From an uncultured Alkalilimnicola sp. (GTDB lineage: Bacteria > Pseudomonadota > Gammaproteobacteria > Nitrococcales > AK92), in contig CALGAN010000015.1 in assembly GCA_937951875.1 (NCBI GenBank), forward strand, positions 1 to 64,000: a DNA stretch of 64,000 nt. Reading direction: 5' to 3'. Below are positions 56,174-64,000 of the stretch, piece after piece. A model generated the notes under the pieces. That model was not told the DNA's origin, ran no database searches, and was given only the letters and a program-made list of their open reading frames with translations. Numbering within the stretch: position 1 is the stretch's first letter; each line of letters starts with the position of its first letter. The position numbers were made by a program, and so were the translations under genes.

Positions 56174-56596
56174 CTAGCCCGCCGTACCCGTGGCGGGCAT
56201 CTGCCGGAGTTCCGGCGGAATGGCCATCCAGGCATCGCGGATCTCGCGCAGCAACCGCGCCACCTCGTCGAGCGCCGCCTCATCGTTATGAAGATTGGCA
56301 TGCAACAGACGGCGCTGCATGTAATCGTACAGCGCATCCAGACCGGCGGCGATCTCACCGCCGGCGGCATGGTCCAGGCAGCCTTGCAAACCGCCGATGA
56401 TGGCGACCGCCTTGCCCAGTAGCGTGCCCTTTTCCGCTATCTCGTTGCGCTGGAGCGCCCCCTTGGCCTGGGCGATGCGCTCGAGGGCGCCGTCCATAAG
56501 CATGCACACCTGCTGATGCGGGTCCGCGTACGCCACACCGCTGTAGGCACCGATTTGCCGATATTGCTGCGCGCCGCGCGAATAGCCGTAACTCAT
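56174..56596 (-). CDS. fliS: Flagellin export chaperone FliS
   Basis: 140 residues with a four-helix bundle; N-terminal YRQIGAYSGVAYADPHQQVCMLMDGALERIAQAKGAL is the FliS hallmark. It caps the flagellin C-terminus before export. Confidence 0.95.
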   Translation of the reverse strand: MSYGYSRGAQQYRQIGAYSGVAYADPHQQVCMLMDGALERIAQAKGALQRNEIAEKGTLLGKAVAIIGGLQGCLDHAAGGEIAAGLDALYDYMQRRLLHANLHNDEAALDEVARLLREIRDAWMAIPPELRQMPATGTAG

Positions 56597-56640
56597 TGTC
56601 TCAATTCCTCAAGCCAAACGCGGAAGCCCCGGTACCCCGG

Positions 56641-58677
56641 TCAGCCGATCATCGTTTGCAGAGAGGCCAATTGCTGGCTCAGATAGCTGCTAGTCTGACC
56701 GAGCCGCGCCACCAGACTGTCCATGGCGGTGAACTGCGCCAGCAAGCGCGCCTGCACGCTCTCCATGCGGCGATCCAAGGCTTCCCTATCCTCTTCGATA
56801 TCCTTGAGCCGACCGTTGAGCGCGTCGGTGGTCTCGGTGAGAACCCCCTCGGCATCGAGGTAGCTGCCGAGGAAGCCGTCGAGTTCGGCGAGAATGCCGC
56901 GCGAGAACACCACTATACCGCGGTCGCCCAGCTCATCGCCGGTGATGCGCAGCCGCAGCCCATCGGCCGGCCCGCCGTCGCCGATCAGCTCCTGACCTAC
57001 CCCCACGGCGATCCGCCCGCCTATGCTGCCCGCCACATCGACGCCGGCTTCGCCTTCGCCGACGGCCAGGCCCAGGGTCGCGCTCAACCCCGAGTCGGCC
57101 GACAGGATTTCGACGGTGGACTCAGAGCCGTAGCTGTCGGAGACGATCTCGAAGCGGTTGTTGACGGTGTCGTAGCTCACCCGCACGGTCACGCCCAGCT
57201 TCTGCAGCTCGCTGTCTTCGTTGATGCGCGCCTGCAGCTCTCTGGCCAGCTCTTCACCGCTGCTGTAGCTGCCATGGGTAAGGCGGATCTGCTTGGACTC
57301 GATGCCATCGACCTTGACGGTGAAACTGTCGTTGTTAGCGTCGATGTCGATCGGCGACACGGCCGGATCGACGGCGAGGGCCGTTCCCACGTACCGCCCC
57401 TGGGTCGCGAGCTGCGTGATATGGACCGCGTAGCGCCCCGACTGAGTGCCGCTGCTGCTACCGACATACTCGACGCCGGTCGCCTCCTCCGTTAGCCCGT
57501 ACGAAGCGAACAGCGCACCGATCTCTTCGAAGTGGGCACTCAACGCCTTGTCGAGCTTGGCGTTGTCGATCTCCAAGGTACCGTCGCGCTTGCTGACGAT
57601 GCCCAGATCGGCCAAGGAACGCACCGCGCCGCCTTCCAGCACCCTGAGCGGGTCCGTGAGCAGGCTGCGCAGCTTGCTATTGAGATTGCGCACCAGGGCG
57701 TCGCCGGTCAGCGCCGAGGCTTTCTTGTTCTCGGCGTCGTACTTGGTGAGCGCGGTGATCTGCTGCTGAAGCTTGTTGTAAGCCTCGACAAAAGATTTGA
57801 TCTTGCCTTGAACGGCCGCCGTGTCCCGGCTGACGTCGATGCGCACGCTGCCGGTGGTGGTATCACTCAGCGATAGCGTGACGCCCTCGATGGCGTCGGT
57901 GATCTCGTTGCTGGCGCGACGGATGCTCAGGCCGTTGATCGTCAGACGGGCATCCTCGGCGGCGCGGGTTTGCTCGGCGTTGCTGGCGGTGGTGTTGAAC
58001 GCGAGGCGGGACAAGCCGGCGGCGTCGCCATCGTCACCGTCCTCGTCGGCCACCTCCACCACGAAGCCGTTGGCCGCGCCCGTATCCTTGGCGGTGAACA
58101 CCAGCCGCTGGCCGCTGCCGTCGTTGATGATGGACGCCTGGACACCGACGTTCGCCGCATTCACCGCGTCACGCACCTGCGCCAGCGTGCTGCCCGGCTC
58201 GATGACCACGCGCTTGGCCGTCCGCTCCGGATTCTCGTCGAACGACGAGACCTTGCCGCTGGCTTCGTCCACGGCCACCGTACCGAAGCGGAACGTCAAA
58301 GTTCCGCCGCCCACGACCTCATCGGTGTTGGCGAAGGCTTGGGTGGCGATGCCCTGCGCCTGCGCCAGCGCGCTGACCTCCAGCTGGTAACTGCCGACAG
58401 CAGCCCCCGCACTGGCGCTGACGCCGATGGCGTCGGGCTTGCTGGACGTCGCCTTCATCTGGCTGAACGACTTGGCGTCGGCCAACGCCTTCACTTGCTC
58501 GCGAAAGCCCGACAGAGCGCTCTTGAGCGCGCCATAAGCGGAAAGCTGGGTTTGAACCTTCACTTCCTGCCGATCGAGTCGGTTCTGCACCGGCGCTCGC
58601 TCGGCCGCAACCAGCTGTGACACCAGCGACTGGATATCGATACCCGAGCCGATACCCGATGATGTGATTCCCGCCAA
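56641..58677 (-). CDS. fliD: Flagellar filament cap protein FliD
   Basis: 678 residues, larger than the ~470 of many FliD proteins because of expanded outer domains (about 110-480). The N-terminal (SGIGSGIDIQSLVSQLVAAERAPV) and C-terminal (LLAQFTAMDSLVARLGQTSSYLSQQL) coiled regions are canonical. Expression probably starts at the sigma-54 site overlapping the flaG stop. Confidence 0.95.
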   Translation of the reverse strand: MAGITSSGIGSGIDIQSLVSQLVAAERAPVQNRLDRQEVKVQTQLSAYGALKSALSGFREQVKALADAKSFSQMKATSSKPDAIGVSASAGAAVGSYQLEVSALAQAQGIATQAFANTDEVVGGGTLTFRFGTVAVDEASGKVSSFDENPERTAKRVVIEPGSTLAQVRDAVNAANVGVQASIINDGSGQRLVFTAKDTGAANGFVVEVADEDGDDGDAAGLSRLAFNTTASNAEQTRAAEDARLTINGLSIRRASNEITDAIEGVTLSLSDTTTGSVRIDVSRDTAAVQGKIKSFVEAYNKLQQQITALTKYDAENKKASALTGDALVRNLNSKLRSLLTDPLRVLEGGAVRSLADLGIVSKRDGTLEIDNAKLDKALSAHFEEIGALFASYGLTEEATGVEYVGSSSGTQSGRYAVHITQLATQGRYVGTALAVDPAVSPIDIDANNDSFTVKVDGIESKQIRLTHGSYSSGEELARELQARINEDSELQKLGVTVRVSYDTVNNRFEIVSDSYGSESTVEILSADSGLSATLGLAVGEGEAGVDVAGSIGGRIAVGVGQELIGDGGPADGLRLRITGDELGDRGIVVFSRGILAELDGFLGSYLDAEGVLTETTDALNGRLKDIEEDREALDRRMESVQARLLAQFTAMDSLVARLGQTSSYLSQQLASLQTMIG

Positions 58678-58722
58678 CGCCCGATCTCCCCGCGACCACC
58701 AGCGAATCTGGTGTCAGACTTA

Positions 58723-58740
58723 ATGCAATCTCCGCGCCAT
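58723..58740 (-). promoter_or_regulatory. Sigma-54 promoter of fliD
   Basis: Minus strand: ATGGCGCG, four bases, TTGCAT, with GG-N10-GC spacing; the minus-12 element is perfect. It touches the flaG stop codon and lies 46 bases before the fliD ATG. Confidence 0.8.
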
Positions 58741-59108
58741 CAGGCCTTGGCCCTAAACAACACGCCTCGTGCCTGATCCAGGCTGGCGGCGATGGCAAGC
58801 ACTTCCTCGGAAGGGATCTGCCGTATCACTTCCCCGCTCTCGACATCGACCACCTTGACGACGGTAAGCCCGCTATCCCCGTCGATGCTGAACTGCAGAT
58901 CCCGCCTAACCACCTGGAAGAAGTCGTTGATCTTCTTCACCGCCGACGCCAGCTCCTGCTCCGACGAGGGAGCACCGGCCTTCGGCTCGGCGCCCTTATC
59001 GACGGACCTATTAACGTCCGACGCGGATTCGGGGGACGGCTGACGCTGCGCCACCGTCCCGAACCCGCGCGGTTCGTTCACTAGGCTTGTTATCAGAGAG
59101 CTGTCCAT
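58740..59108 (-). CDS. flaG: Flagellar protein FlaG
   Basis: 122 residues: a variable acidic N-terminus and the FlaG domain (LQFSIDGDSGLTVVKVVDVESGEVIRQIPSEEVLAIA). FlaG affects filament length in Pseudomonas and Campylobacter. Sits between fliC and fliD as usual. Confidence 0.94.
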   Translation of the reverse strand: MDSSLITSLVNEPRGFGTVAQRQPSPESASDVNRSVDKGAEPKAGAPSSEQELASAVKKINDFFQVVRRDLQFSIDGDSGLTVVKVVDVESGEVIRQIPSEEVLAIAASLDQARGVLFRAKA

Positions 59109-59133
59109 GAACGCTCACCCCCCGACCTCGAAA

Positions 59134-59159
59134 GGACGGCCGCCCCCCGGCGGCCGTCC
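59134..59159 (-). terminator. Terminator-like hairpin after fliC
   Basis: A perfect 11-bp GC-rich stem with a four-base loop, nine bases past the fliC stop, followed on the minus strand by TTTCG. It may end most fliC transcripts while letting some reach flaG. Confidence 0.75.
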
Positions 59160-59167
59160 GGCTTAGC

Positions 59168-60532
59168 TTACCGCAGCAGCGAGAGAACGTTCTGCGGCAC
59201 GCTGTTGGCCTGCGCCAGCATGGCCACGCCCGCCTGCTGCAGGATCTGCGCCCGGGTGAGGTTCGCGGTCTCGGCAGCGAAGTCGGCGTCCATGATGCGG
59301 CTGCGGGCCGCCGACAGGTTCTCGGCGCTGACGCTCAGGTTGGAGATGGTCGACTCGAAGCGGCTCTGCACCGCACCGAGCTGCGAGCGCAGCACGTTCA
59401 CCTGCTGCAGCGCCAGGTCGACGGTGCGCAGAGCGTCGGACGCGTTCTGACGGGTCAGCACGTTGACGTTATTCAGCACGTAACGCTCGGTCGTCAGATT
59501 GCCGGCCGTCAAATTGAGGTTGGCTACGTCGGTACCGGCGACCGAAATGGTCTTGCCGACATCGGTGGTCAACACCAGGCCAGCGTCATACGTCCGGCTG
59601 CCGCCGGCGCCCAGGCCGAGCACGGCATTAGTAGCATCGTCCTTGATCTCGATCGACGCGCCGGTGGTATTGCTGAAAGTGATGTTGGTGCCGTTCACCT
59701 CAGCTGTGACGCCCGTCTGACCAGCGGCCGCGTTGATCTTCTTAACGGCGTTATCGATGGTCTCGTTCGCGGCGAGATTCACCTGGACGCCGTTGACGGT
59801 GATGGTCGTGGCGGCCGCATTGGCGGTGTAAGCCAGATCGAAAGAGGTCTTCGCGGCCTTCTGCGCACTCACCCCCGAATCGGCGGTGACCAGATTGATG
59901 GCAGTGATGACGTCGTCGACGGTTTCCGCGTTGCTCAGGTCGATCGCCGTGCCGTTGATGGTGAAGCCAGTCACGCCGGCGATGCCGCTACGGTCGAACG
60001 AAGCGCCTTCGTAGATCTCGGAACCGAGCTGCGAGCCGCGGGCGTCCACGCCATTGACCGTGATGGTCTGCCCCTGGTTGGCGCCGATCTGGAACACCAG
60101 GCTGCTCATGGTGCCGTCCAGGATGTTCTGACCGTTGAACTGGGTCGAGGAGGCAATGCGGTTGACCTCGGCGATCAGCGCCGACACCTCGTTGTTGATC
60201 GCCCGGCGGTCGGAGGCCGCGTTAGTGTCGTTCGCCGACTGCACCGCCAGCTCGCGGATACGCTGCAGGGCGTTGCCGATTTCGCCCAGCGCGCCCTCCG
60301 CCGTCTGGGCGAAGGAGATGCCGTCGTTGGCGTTGCGCATGGCCTGATTCTGGCCGCGGATCTGCGCGGTGAACCGCTCGGAGATCGCCAGGCCAGCCGC
60401 GTCGTCCTTAGCGCTGTTGATGCGCAGACCGGAGGACAGGCGGGTCAGGGAGGTCTGCAGGGCGGACTGCGAGTTGTTCAGATTGCGCTGCGCGTTGAGC
60501 GAGGCAACGTTGGTGTTGATAACCTGTGGCAT
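59168..60532 (-). CDS. fliC: Flagellin FliC
   Basis: 454 residues. The conserved D0/D1 ends (MPQVINTNVASLNAQRNLNN; ILQQAGVAMLAQANSVPQNVLSLLR) flank a moderate variable part with two flagellin_IN-type beta modules (about 185-230 and 240-290). The ATG follows AAGGAG by seven bases. It is the only flagellin gene in the window. Tandem sigma-28-type promoters lie upstream. Confidence 0.97.
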   Translation of the reverse strand: MPQVINTNVASLNAQRNLNNSQSALQTSLTRLSSGLRINSAKDDAAGLAISERFTAQIRGQNQAMRNANDGISFAQTAEGALGEIGNALQRIRELAVQSANDTNAASDRRAINNEVSALIAEVNRIASSTQFNGQNILDGTMSSLVFQIGANQGQTITVNGVDARGSQLGSEIYEGASFDRSGIAGVTGFTINGTAIDLSNAETVDDVITAINLVTADSGVSAQKAAKTSFDLAYTANAAATTITVNGVQVNLAANETIDNAVKKINAAAGQTGVTAEVNGTNITFSNTTGASIEIKDDATNAVLGLGAGGSRTYDAGLVLTTDVGKTISVAGTDVANLNLTAGNLTTERYVLNNVNVLTRQNASDALRTVDLALQQVNVLRSQLGAVQSRFESTISNLSVSAENLSAARSRIMDADFAAETANLTRAQILQQAGVAMLAQANSVPQNVLSLLR

Positions 60533-60615
60533 GGTCGGTCTCCTTGTTCAAGGGGACGGCTGGCGGCCGTCTGTCCCGAAATTCGAACGGGTTGTTTTTC
60601 TCACCTTCCCCCAGG

Positions 60616-60642
60616 TTAACGGCCGCTATGCCGAGAACTTTA
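60616..60642 (-). promoter_or_regulatory. Sigma-28 promoter P1 of fliC
   Basis: Minus strand: TAAA, 15 bases, GCCGTTAA (7/8 of GCCGATAA). Predicted leader about 75 bases, containing a hairpin (about 60552-60577) just before the ribosome site. Confidence 0.75.
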
Positions 60643-60708
60643 GGGGTGGTATGAAAATCGGCGCCGCCGTCGTCGGGTTAGGACCGTCTCGTTTCGGCTC
60701 CACCCCAT

Positions 60709-60735
60709 ATATCGGCCGCTCGCTCGGCCACTTTA
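60709..60735 (-). promoter_or_regulatory. Sigma-28 promoter P2 of fliC
   Basis: Minus strand: TAAA, 15 bases, GCCGATAT (7/8). Lies 93 bases upstream of P1 and shares the CCCCTAAAGT context with it. Confidence 0.78.
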
Positions 60736-60755
60736 GGGGGGAATCGGGGAAGGGA

Positions 60756-60776
60756 CGCCGACGCGATGCGTCGGCG
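60756..60776 (-). terminator. Hairpin after flgL
   Basis: A perfect 9-bp stem CGCCGACGC/GCGTCGGCG with a three-base loop lies 16 bases past the flgL stop, upstream of the fliC promoters. It lacks a clear T-tract. Confidence 0.55.
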
Positions 60777-60792
60777 CGAGCAGGGCGACACC

Positions 60793-61986
60793 TCAGAGTA
60801 GGTTGAACAGCGACAGCCCCTGGATCCGCACATAGCTCTGCTGAGCCGCCTGCAGACCGACCAACTGCAGATTGAATTCGCTTACGGCCTTGGCGTAATC
60901 GAGATCCTCGATTTTGGACACCGCGCTCTTGAGCTCGAGCAAGGCGTTCTCATTGGTGTCCAGCTCGGCTTCGATGGCGTACAGCCGGGCGCCCACTTCG
61001 GCGCGCACCCGCAGCACGTTCTCCTGCGCCTGGTCCAGGTCGGCGATCGCACGGCCGATGGCGTTGTGCACGCGAGCGCGGTCGATCACGTTGTCGCCTC
61101 CCGACTCCAAGGCGTCGATCAGGTTCTGCAAGGTGACGAACACCGATTGCGGCCTGCTGCGCTCGAGCACGAAGCTGTCGCCGTCGGCGGGCACACCGGT
61201 GATGGTCACTTCGATGCCATCGAAGCGTATGGCTTCTCCCGGCTCGAACGGCTGCCAGTCGCCGCTGCCGTTCACCGCGTACTCGAGCCGTCCCGAGGCC
61301 GACTCGCGGAACAGGATGGTGGCGGGGAAGACGGCGCCCCCCTCGGGATCGAGCACCCGGCCGCTGTCGATCACGCCGGTGCCGCGATTGCCCGCCGCCG
61401 GCTGCGTGCTAAAGGTACCGTTGCCGTTAGGAACCTTCATGAACACGTCGAACCCGGTGTGGTTCTCCACCAGCTGTCGGGTCGGCCCGACCTGAACCAT
61501 GCGCTCGTTCTGGTCGCCGTTGTAGACCACACCGGTCGCCGTCCTGGAGAACGGCTGCTCGCGGCTGGCGGCGCCCGCGAACAGATATTCGCCGTTGCCG
61601 TCGGTGGAATTGGCGAGCTGCACCAACTGCTCGAAGCGCTCGCGCAGCTCGGCGGCGATGAAGCGCCGCTCGGTGGCGCTGTTGCTGTCGTTGTTGGCCT
61701 GCACCGCCAGCTCGCGCACGCGCTGCAGCAGGTTGCCGACCTCGACCAGCACCGCTTCCTCGCTGCCGAGCCGGGTCTGCGCCATGCCCGCGTTGTCCTG
61801 CAGGCGCTGCAGTTCGCCGATGCTCGCGGTGAGATCGAGCACCCGCGCCGCACCGACCGGATCGTCGGCCGGCGTGAGGATGCGCTGGCCGGTCGCCAGG
61901 TGCTGCTGGGTCTTCGACAGCTTGGCTTGCTGCTGCAGTACCGAGCCGATGCTTACCGCCTGGAACTGGCTGGTGGAAATTCTCAT
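60793..61986 (-). CDS. flgL: Flagellar hook-filament junction protein FlgL
   Basis: 397 residues with flagellin-like ends: MRISTSQFQAVSIGSVLQQQ and LDYAKAVSEFNLQLVGLQAAQQSYVRIQGLSLFNLL. It forms the second junction ring (HAP3). Six bases after flgK. Confidence 0.96.
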   Translation of the reverse strand: MRISTSQFQAVSIGSVLQQQAKLSKTQQHLATGQRILTPADDPVGAARVLDLTASIGELQRLQDNAGMAQTRLGSEEAVLVEVGNLLQRVRELAVQANNDSNSATERRFIAAELRERFEQLVQLANSTDGNGEYLFAGAASREQPFSRTATGVVYNGDQNERMVQVGPTRQLVENHTGFDVFMKVPNGNGTFSTQPAAGNRGTGVIDSGRVLDPEGGAVFPATILFRESASGRLEYAVNGSGDWQPFEPGEAIRFDGIEVTITGVPADGDSFVLERSRPQSVFVTLQNLIDALESGGDNVIDRARVHNAIGRAIADLDQAQENVLRVRAEVGARLYAIEAELDTNENALLELKSAVSKIEDLDYAKAVSEFNLQLVGLQAAQQSYVRIQGLSLFNLL

Positions 61987-61992
61987 CGAAAG

Positions 61993-63699
61993 TTACCTCC
62001 CGACAGCATCGAGCAAGGACTGGAACACGGCATTGGCGGTGACGATCAGCTGGGCCGACGCCTGGAACGCCTGCTGGTAGCGCAGCATTTCCGCGGCTTC
62101 CTCCTCCAGATTGACGCCCGAAACCTCCTCGCGATAGGCAACCGCCTGCTCCAGCATGACCTCCTGCGCGTCGCGATTTACATTCGCACGCAAGGTCTGG
62201 GTACCGACCCGCCCCACCACTCGGCTGTAGAACTCCTGGACGGTCGCGTCGCCGTCTTCCATCAGCTTGTGATTGCGCAAGTCGGCCAGCGCCAACAGAT
62301 TGGTGTTGTCGCCGCGGCCGTTGACGTTGCGCTTGATGAAGAAGGCGTCGCCCTCGTCCGGATTGCCCGTCACTTCCACCGCGATGCTGCCGCCGGCCAC
62401 CGCGATCTGCAGGCTGCCGTCGACGGTCGGCACCGGCTCGATGACGGCGAGGCTGCCGTCCCGGGCGGTGATCTCGGCACGATAACCGCTCCCGGTGCGC
62501 ACCAGGCGGATCGTGTCGAACGCCGCCGGCGATTCGAGATCGACATCGGCGCCAACCCGCGCCGCGCCGATTTTACCGGTTCCGGTGTTGACGCTCTGAC
62601 CGGTGTCGTCGGTCCACTCCCCGGTCAGCGCGGGGCTGGCCCAGGCGATCTCGCTGGGCCGCGTGAGCGCGACGTCGATAGTGCGGGCGGCGTTGGCCGG
62701 ATCGGTGATGACGAAGAAATCGCCGCCGCGCTGCATCGTGCCCTGATCGAAGTTCACACCCAGCCGATGCACGCGGTTGAACTCCGTGGCCAGCACCGTG
62801 GCGAGCTCGTCCAGCTCGCCTTTGACCACATCCAGGCTCTCGCGACGGAAATCGAGCAACCCGCCCAGACTCCCGCCGGTGATGTTGTTGGTGATATTGA
62901 CGGTCGAGCCGCCGGCGACGAAAGCGATCTCACGGCGCGACGGATCGTCGGCACTGGCGACCGTCTTCAGTGGGTTGCTTACGGCGGCGGCCACCAGCGG
63001 TTGGCCATTGCCGATGAAGACGTTGACCGAACCATCGGCCAGAGCCACCACTTGAGTGGCCACGCGCTCCGAGAGCTGCTCCAGCAGCGCGTCACGTTTG
63101 TCGAGCAGGTCGTTGGGCGGCGCCCCCTGGGAACGGCCAAGGGCCACGGCGATTTCCTGATTGAGCCGAGCCACCGCGCTGGCGAGTTCGTTCACTTCGT
63201 CGACAGTCACCTCGAGGCGGGTATTGACCTCTTTTTCGAGTTCGGTGAGGCGCGAGCTCAGAAAATGAAAGCGGCTGACCAAATTGCGGCCTTCGGTGAG
63301 CATGACGTCGCGCGCCGTCGAGGAAGTCGGGTCGGCAGCAGCCTGCTGCACAGAGTTGAAGAACGCCTGCAGCGAGGGCGCCAGCCCGGCATTCTTGTCC
63401 GCCAGCAGACCGTCGATGCGCCCGCTCAGCTCCGCGAAGGTGTTCAGCCGGTTGTACTCGGCCGTGTTGCTGCGGACGTTGGCGTTTCTGTCGTCGTCCG
63501 CCATACGGCGGATCTGCGCGATCCCGACGCCGCTGCCGGCCCAGCCACCGCCGACCAGGGTCGGTGTCAGCGTCGTCAGCTCGACGCGCTGGCGACTGTA
63601 ACCCTTGGTATTGACGTTGCTGATATTGTGTGACGTGGTCGCCAGCGCGCGTTGGAATGCGAGCATTCCGGAAACGCTAGTTTGAAATAGATCTGCCAT
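61993..63699 (-). CDS. flgK: Flagellar hook-filament junction protein FlgK
   Basis: 568 residues: N-terminal LFQTSVSGMLAFQRALATTSHNISNVNTKGYSRQRVE and C-terminal EEAAEMLRYQQAFQASAQLI, both typical of HAP1. The ATG at 63699 follows a 134-base gap after flgJ that holds a sigma-28-type promoter. Confidence 0.97.
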   Translation of the reverse strand: MADLFQTSVSGMLAFQRALATTSHNISNVNTKGYSRQRVELTTLTPTLVGGGWAGSGVGIAQIRRMADDDRNANVRSNTAEYNRLNTFAELSGRIDGLLADKNAGLAPSLQAFFNSVQQAAADPTSSTARDVMLTEGRNLVSRFHFLSSRLTELEKEVNTRLEVTVDEVNELASAVARLNQEIAVALGRSQGAPPNDLLDKRDALLEQLSERVATQVVALADGSVNVFIGNGQPLVAAAVSNPLKTVASADDPSRREIAFVAGGSTVNITNNITGGSLGGLLDFRRESLDVVKGELDELATVLATEFNRVHRLGVNFDQGTMQRGGDFFVITDPANAARTIDVALTRPSEIAWASPALTGEWTDDTGQSVNTGTGKIGAARVGADVDLESPAAFDTIRLVRTGSGYRAEITARDGSLAVIEPVPTVDGSLQIAVAGGSIAVEVTGNPDEGDAFFIKRNVNGRGDNTNLLALADLRNHKLMEDGDATVQEFYSRVVGRVGTQTLRANVNRDAQEVMLEQAVAYREEVSGVNLEEEAAEMLRYQQAFQASAQLIVTANAVFQSLLDAVGR

Positions 63700-63752
63700 G
63701 GCTATCCTGCGTCCCCACGGGCAGCCCGGAGGCCCCCGCTGCGTCTTGGTGT

Positions 63753-63779
63753 TTGTCGTCCGCCGCGGCGGAATCTTTA
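63753..63779 (-). promoter_or_regulatory. Sigma-28-type promoter of flgK-flgL
   Basis: Minus strand: TAAA, 15 bases, GACGACAA (6/8 of GCCGATAA), giving a leader of about 47 bases before flgK. Confidence 0.55.
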
Positions 63780-63833
63780 ACGCCCCCTGAGGGCGGCTCG
63801 GCGGCGCACGCCGTCGACGGCCCTTGCACGCCC

Positions 63834-64000
63834 CTACGCCGACGGCGTTTCGCCCTCGCCCAGCATCGCGCTCAACGCCGGCCCGTTCATGATTCGGCTG
63901 ATCTTGTCGGCGTATTCGGGGTCGGTGGCGTAGCCGGCCTCCTGCAGCGCCCGCGCGAAGGCCTCCGGGTCCTCACCGACCCGCAGCGCGTCGCGGTAGC
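63834..64000 (-). CDS. flgJ: C-terminal end of flagellar peptidoglycan hydrolase FlgJ (partial)
   Basis: The last 54 codons of a gene entering from beyond the right edge. The segment FARALQEAGYATDPEYADKI is the conserved end of the glucosaminidase domain of FlgJ, which cuts peptidoglycan for rod growth. Position before flgK-flgL is the standard order. The start is outside the window. Confidence 0.88.
   Translation of the reverse strand, partial: YRDALRVGEDPEAFARALQEAGYATDPEYADKISRIMNGPALSAMLGEGETPSA

Noticed and set aside
61066..63633. 855-codon plus-strand ORF opposite flgL and flgK
   Set aside because: A GC-driven antisense shadow; both flagellar genes on the other strand are unmistakable full-length matches and the antisense product shows no domain.

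Overview
The window is a GC-rich (roughly two-thirds G+C) chromosomal segment from a polarly flagellated gammaproteobacterium. Evidence for this: a FleQ/sigma-54 plus FliA flagellar hierarchy, FlhF/FlhG, a ParC/ParP chemotaxis-array system, a DamX-like protein, the nudJ-mnmA-hflD block, PsrA, soluble transhydrogenase SthA and the long isocitrate lyase isoform. The order is unresolved. The flagellar layout without fleSR recalls Xanthomonadales-like lineages, while motCD-parC-parP-cheW recalls Pseudomonas and Vibrio. The first 62 bases are an untrimmed Illumina index adapter, so the left edge is a contig end and clpA is cut artificially.

Region 1 (63-18023) is metabolic and housekeeping: clpA (partial) and clpS; isocitrate lyase aceA; a divergent LysR regulator leading nudJ-mnmA-hflD; malate synthase glcB divergent from aconitase acnA; a small MotY-N-domain protein with a sigma-28-like promoter; sthA with a DsbA-family protein and a thioesterase; a PsrA-type regulator; and a DUF3422 membrane protein. 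AceA, GlcB and AcnA together supply the glyoxylate shunt.

Region 2 (18024-25266) holds an AT-rich leader and a 1532-residue multidomain lipoprotein of unknown function, a small membrane protein, tRNA-Glu with promoter and terminator, and a DamX-like ATPase with a SPOR domain. A second FliK-like protein and an FlhB C-terminal-domain protein follow on the plus strand (25289-26675).

Region 3 (26684-64000) is a nearly continuous minus-strand flagellar and chemotaxis supercluster. In transcription order it runs flgJ(partial)-flgK-flgL-fliC-flaG-fliD-fliS-fliT-PilZ-fleQ-fliEFGHIJKLMNOPQR-flhBAFG-fliA-cheYZAB-motCD-parC-parP-cheW-small ORF-DUF2802. It encodes the filament, cap, junction proteins, basal body, export gate, switch, polar placement, a stator and the chemotaxis core. 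Sequence-visible control sites include sigma-54-type elements before fliE and fliD, sigma-28-type elements before fliC (two in tandem) and flgK, and two FleQ-box-like sites before fleQ. No insertion sequence, prophage or CRISPR array was seen.
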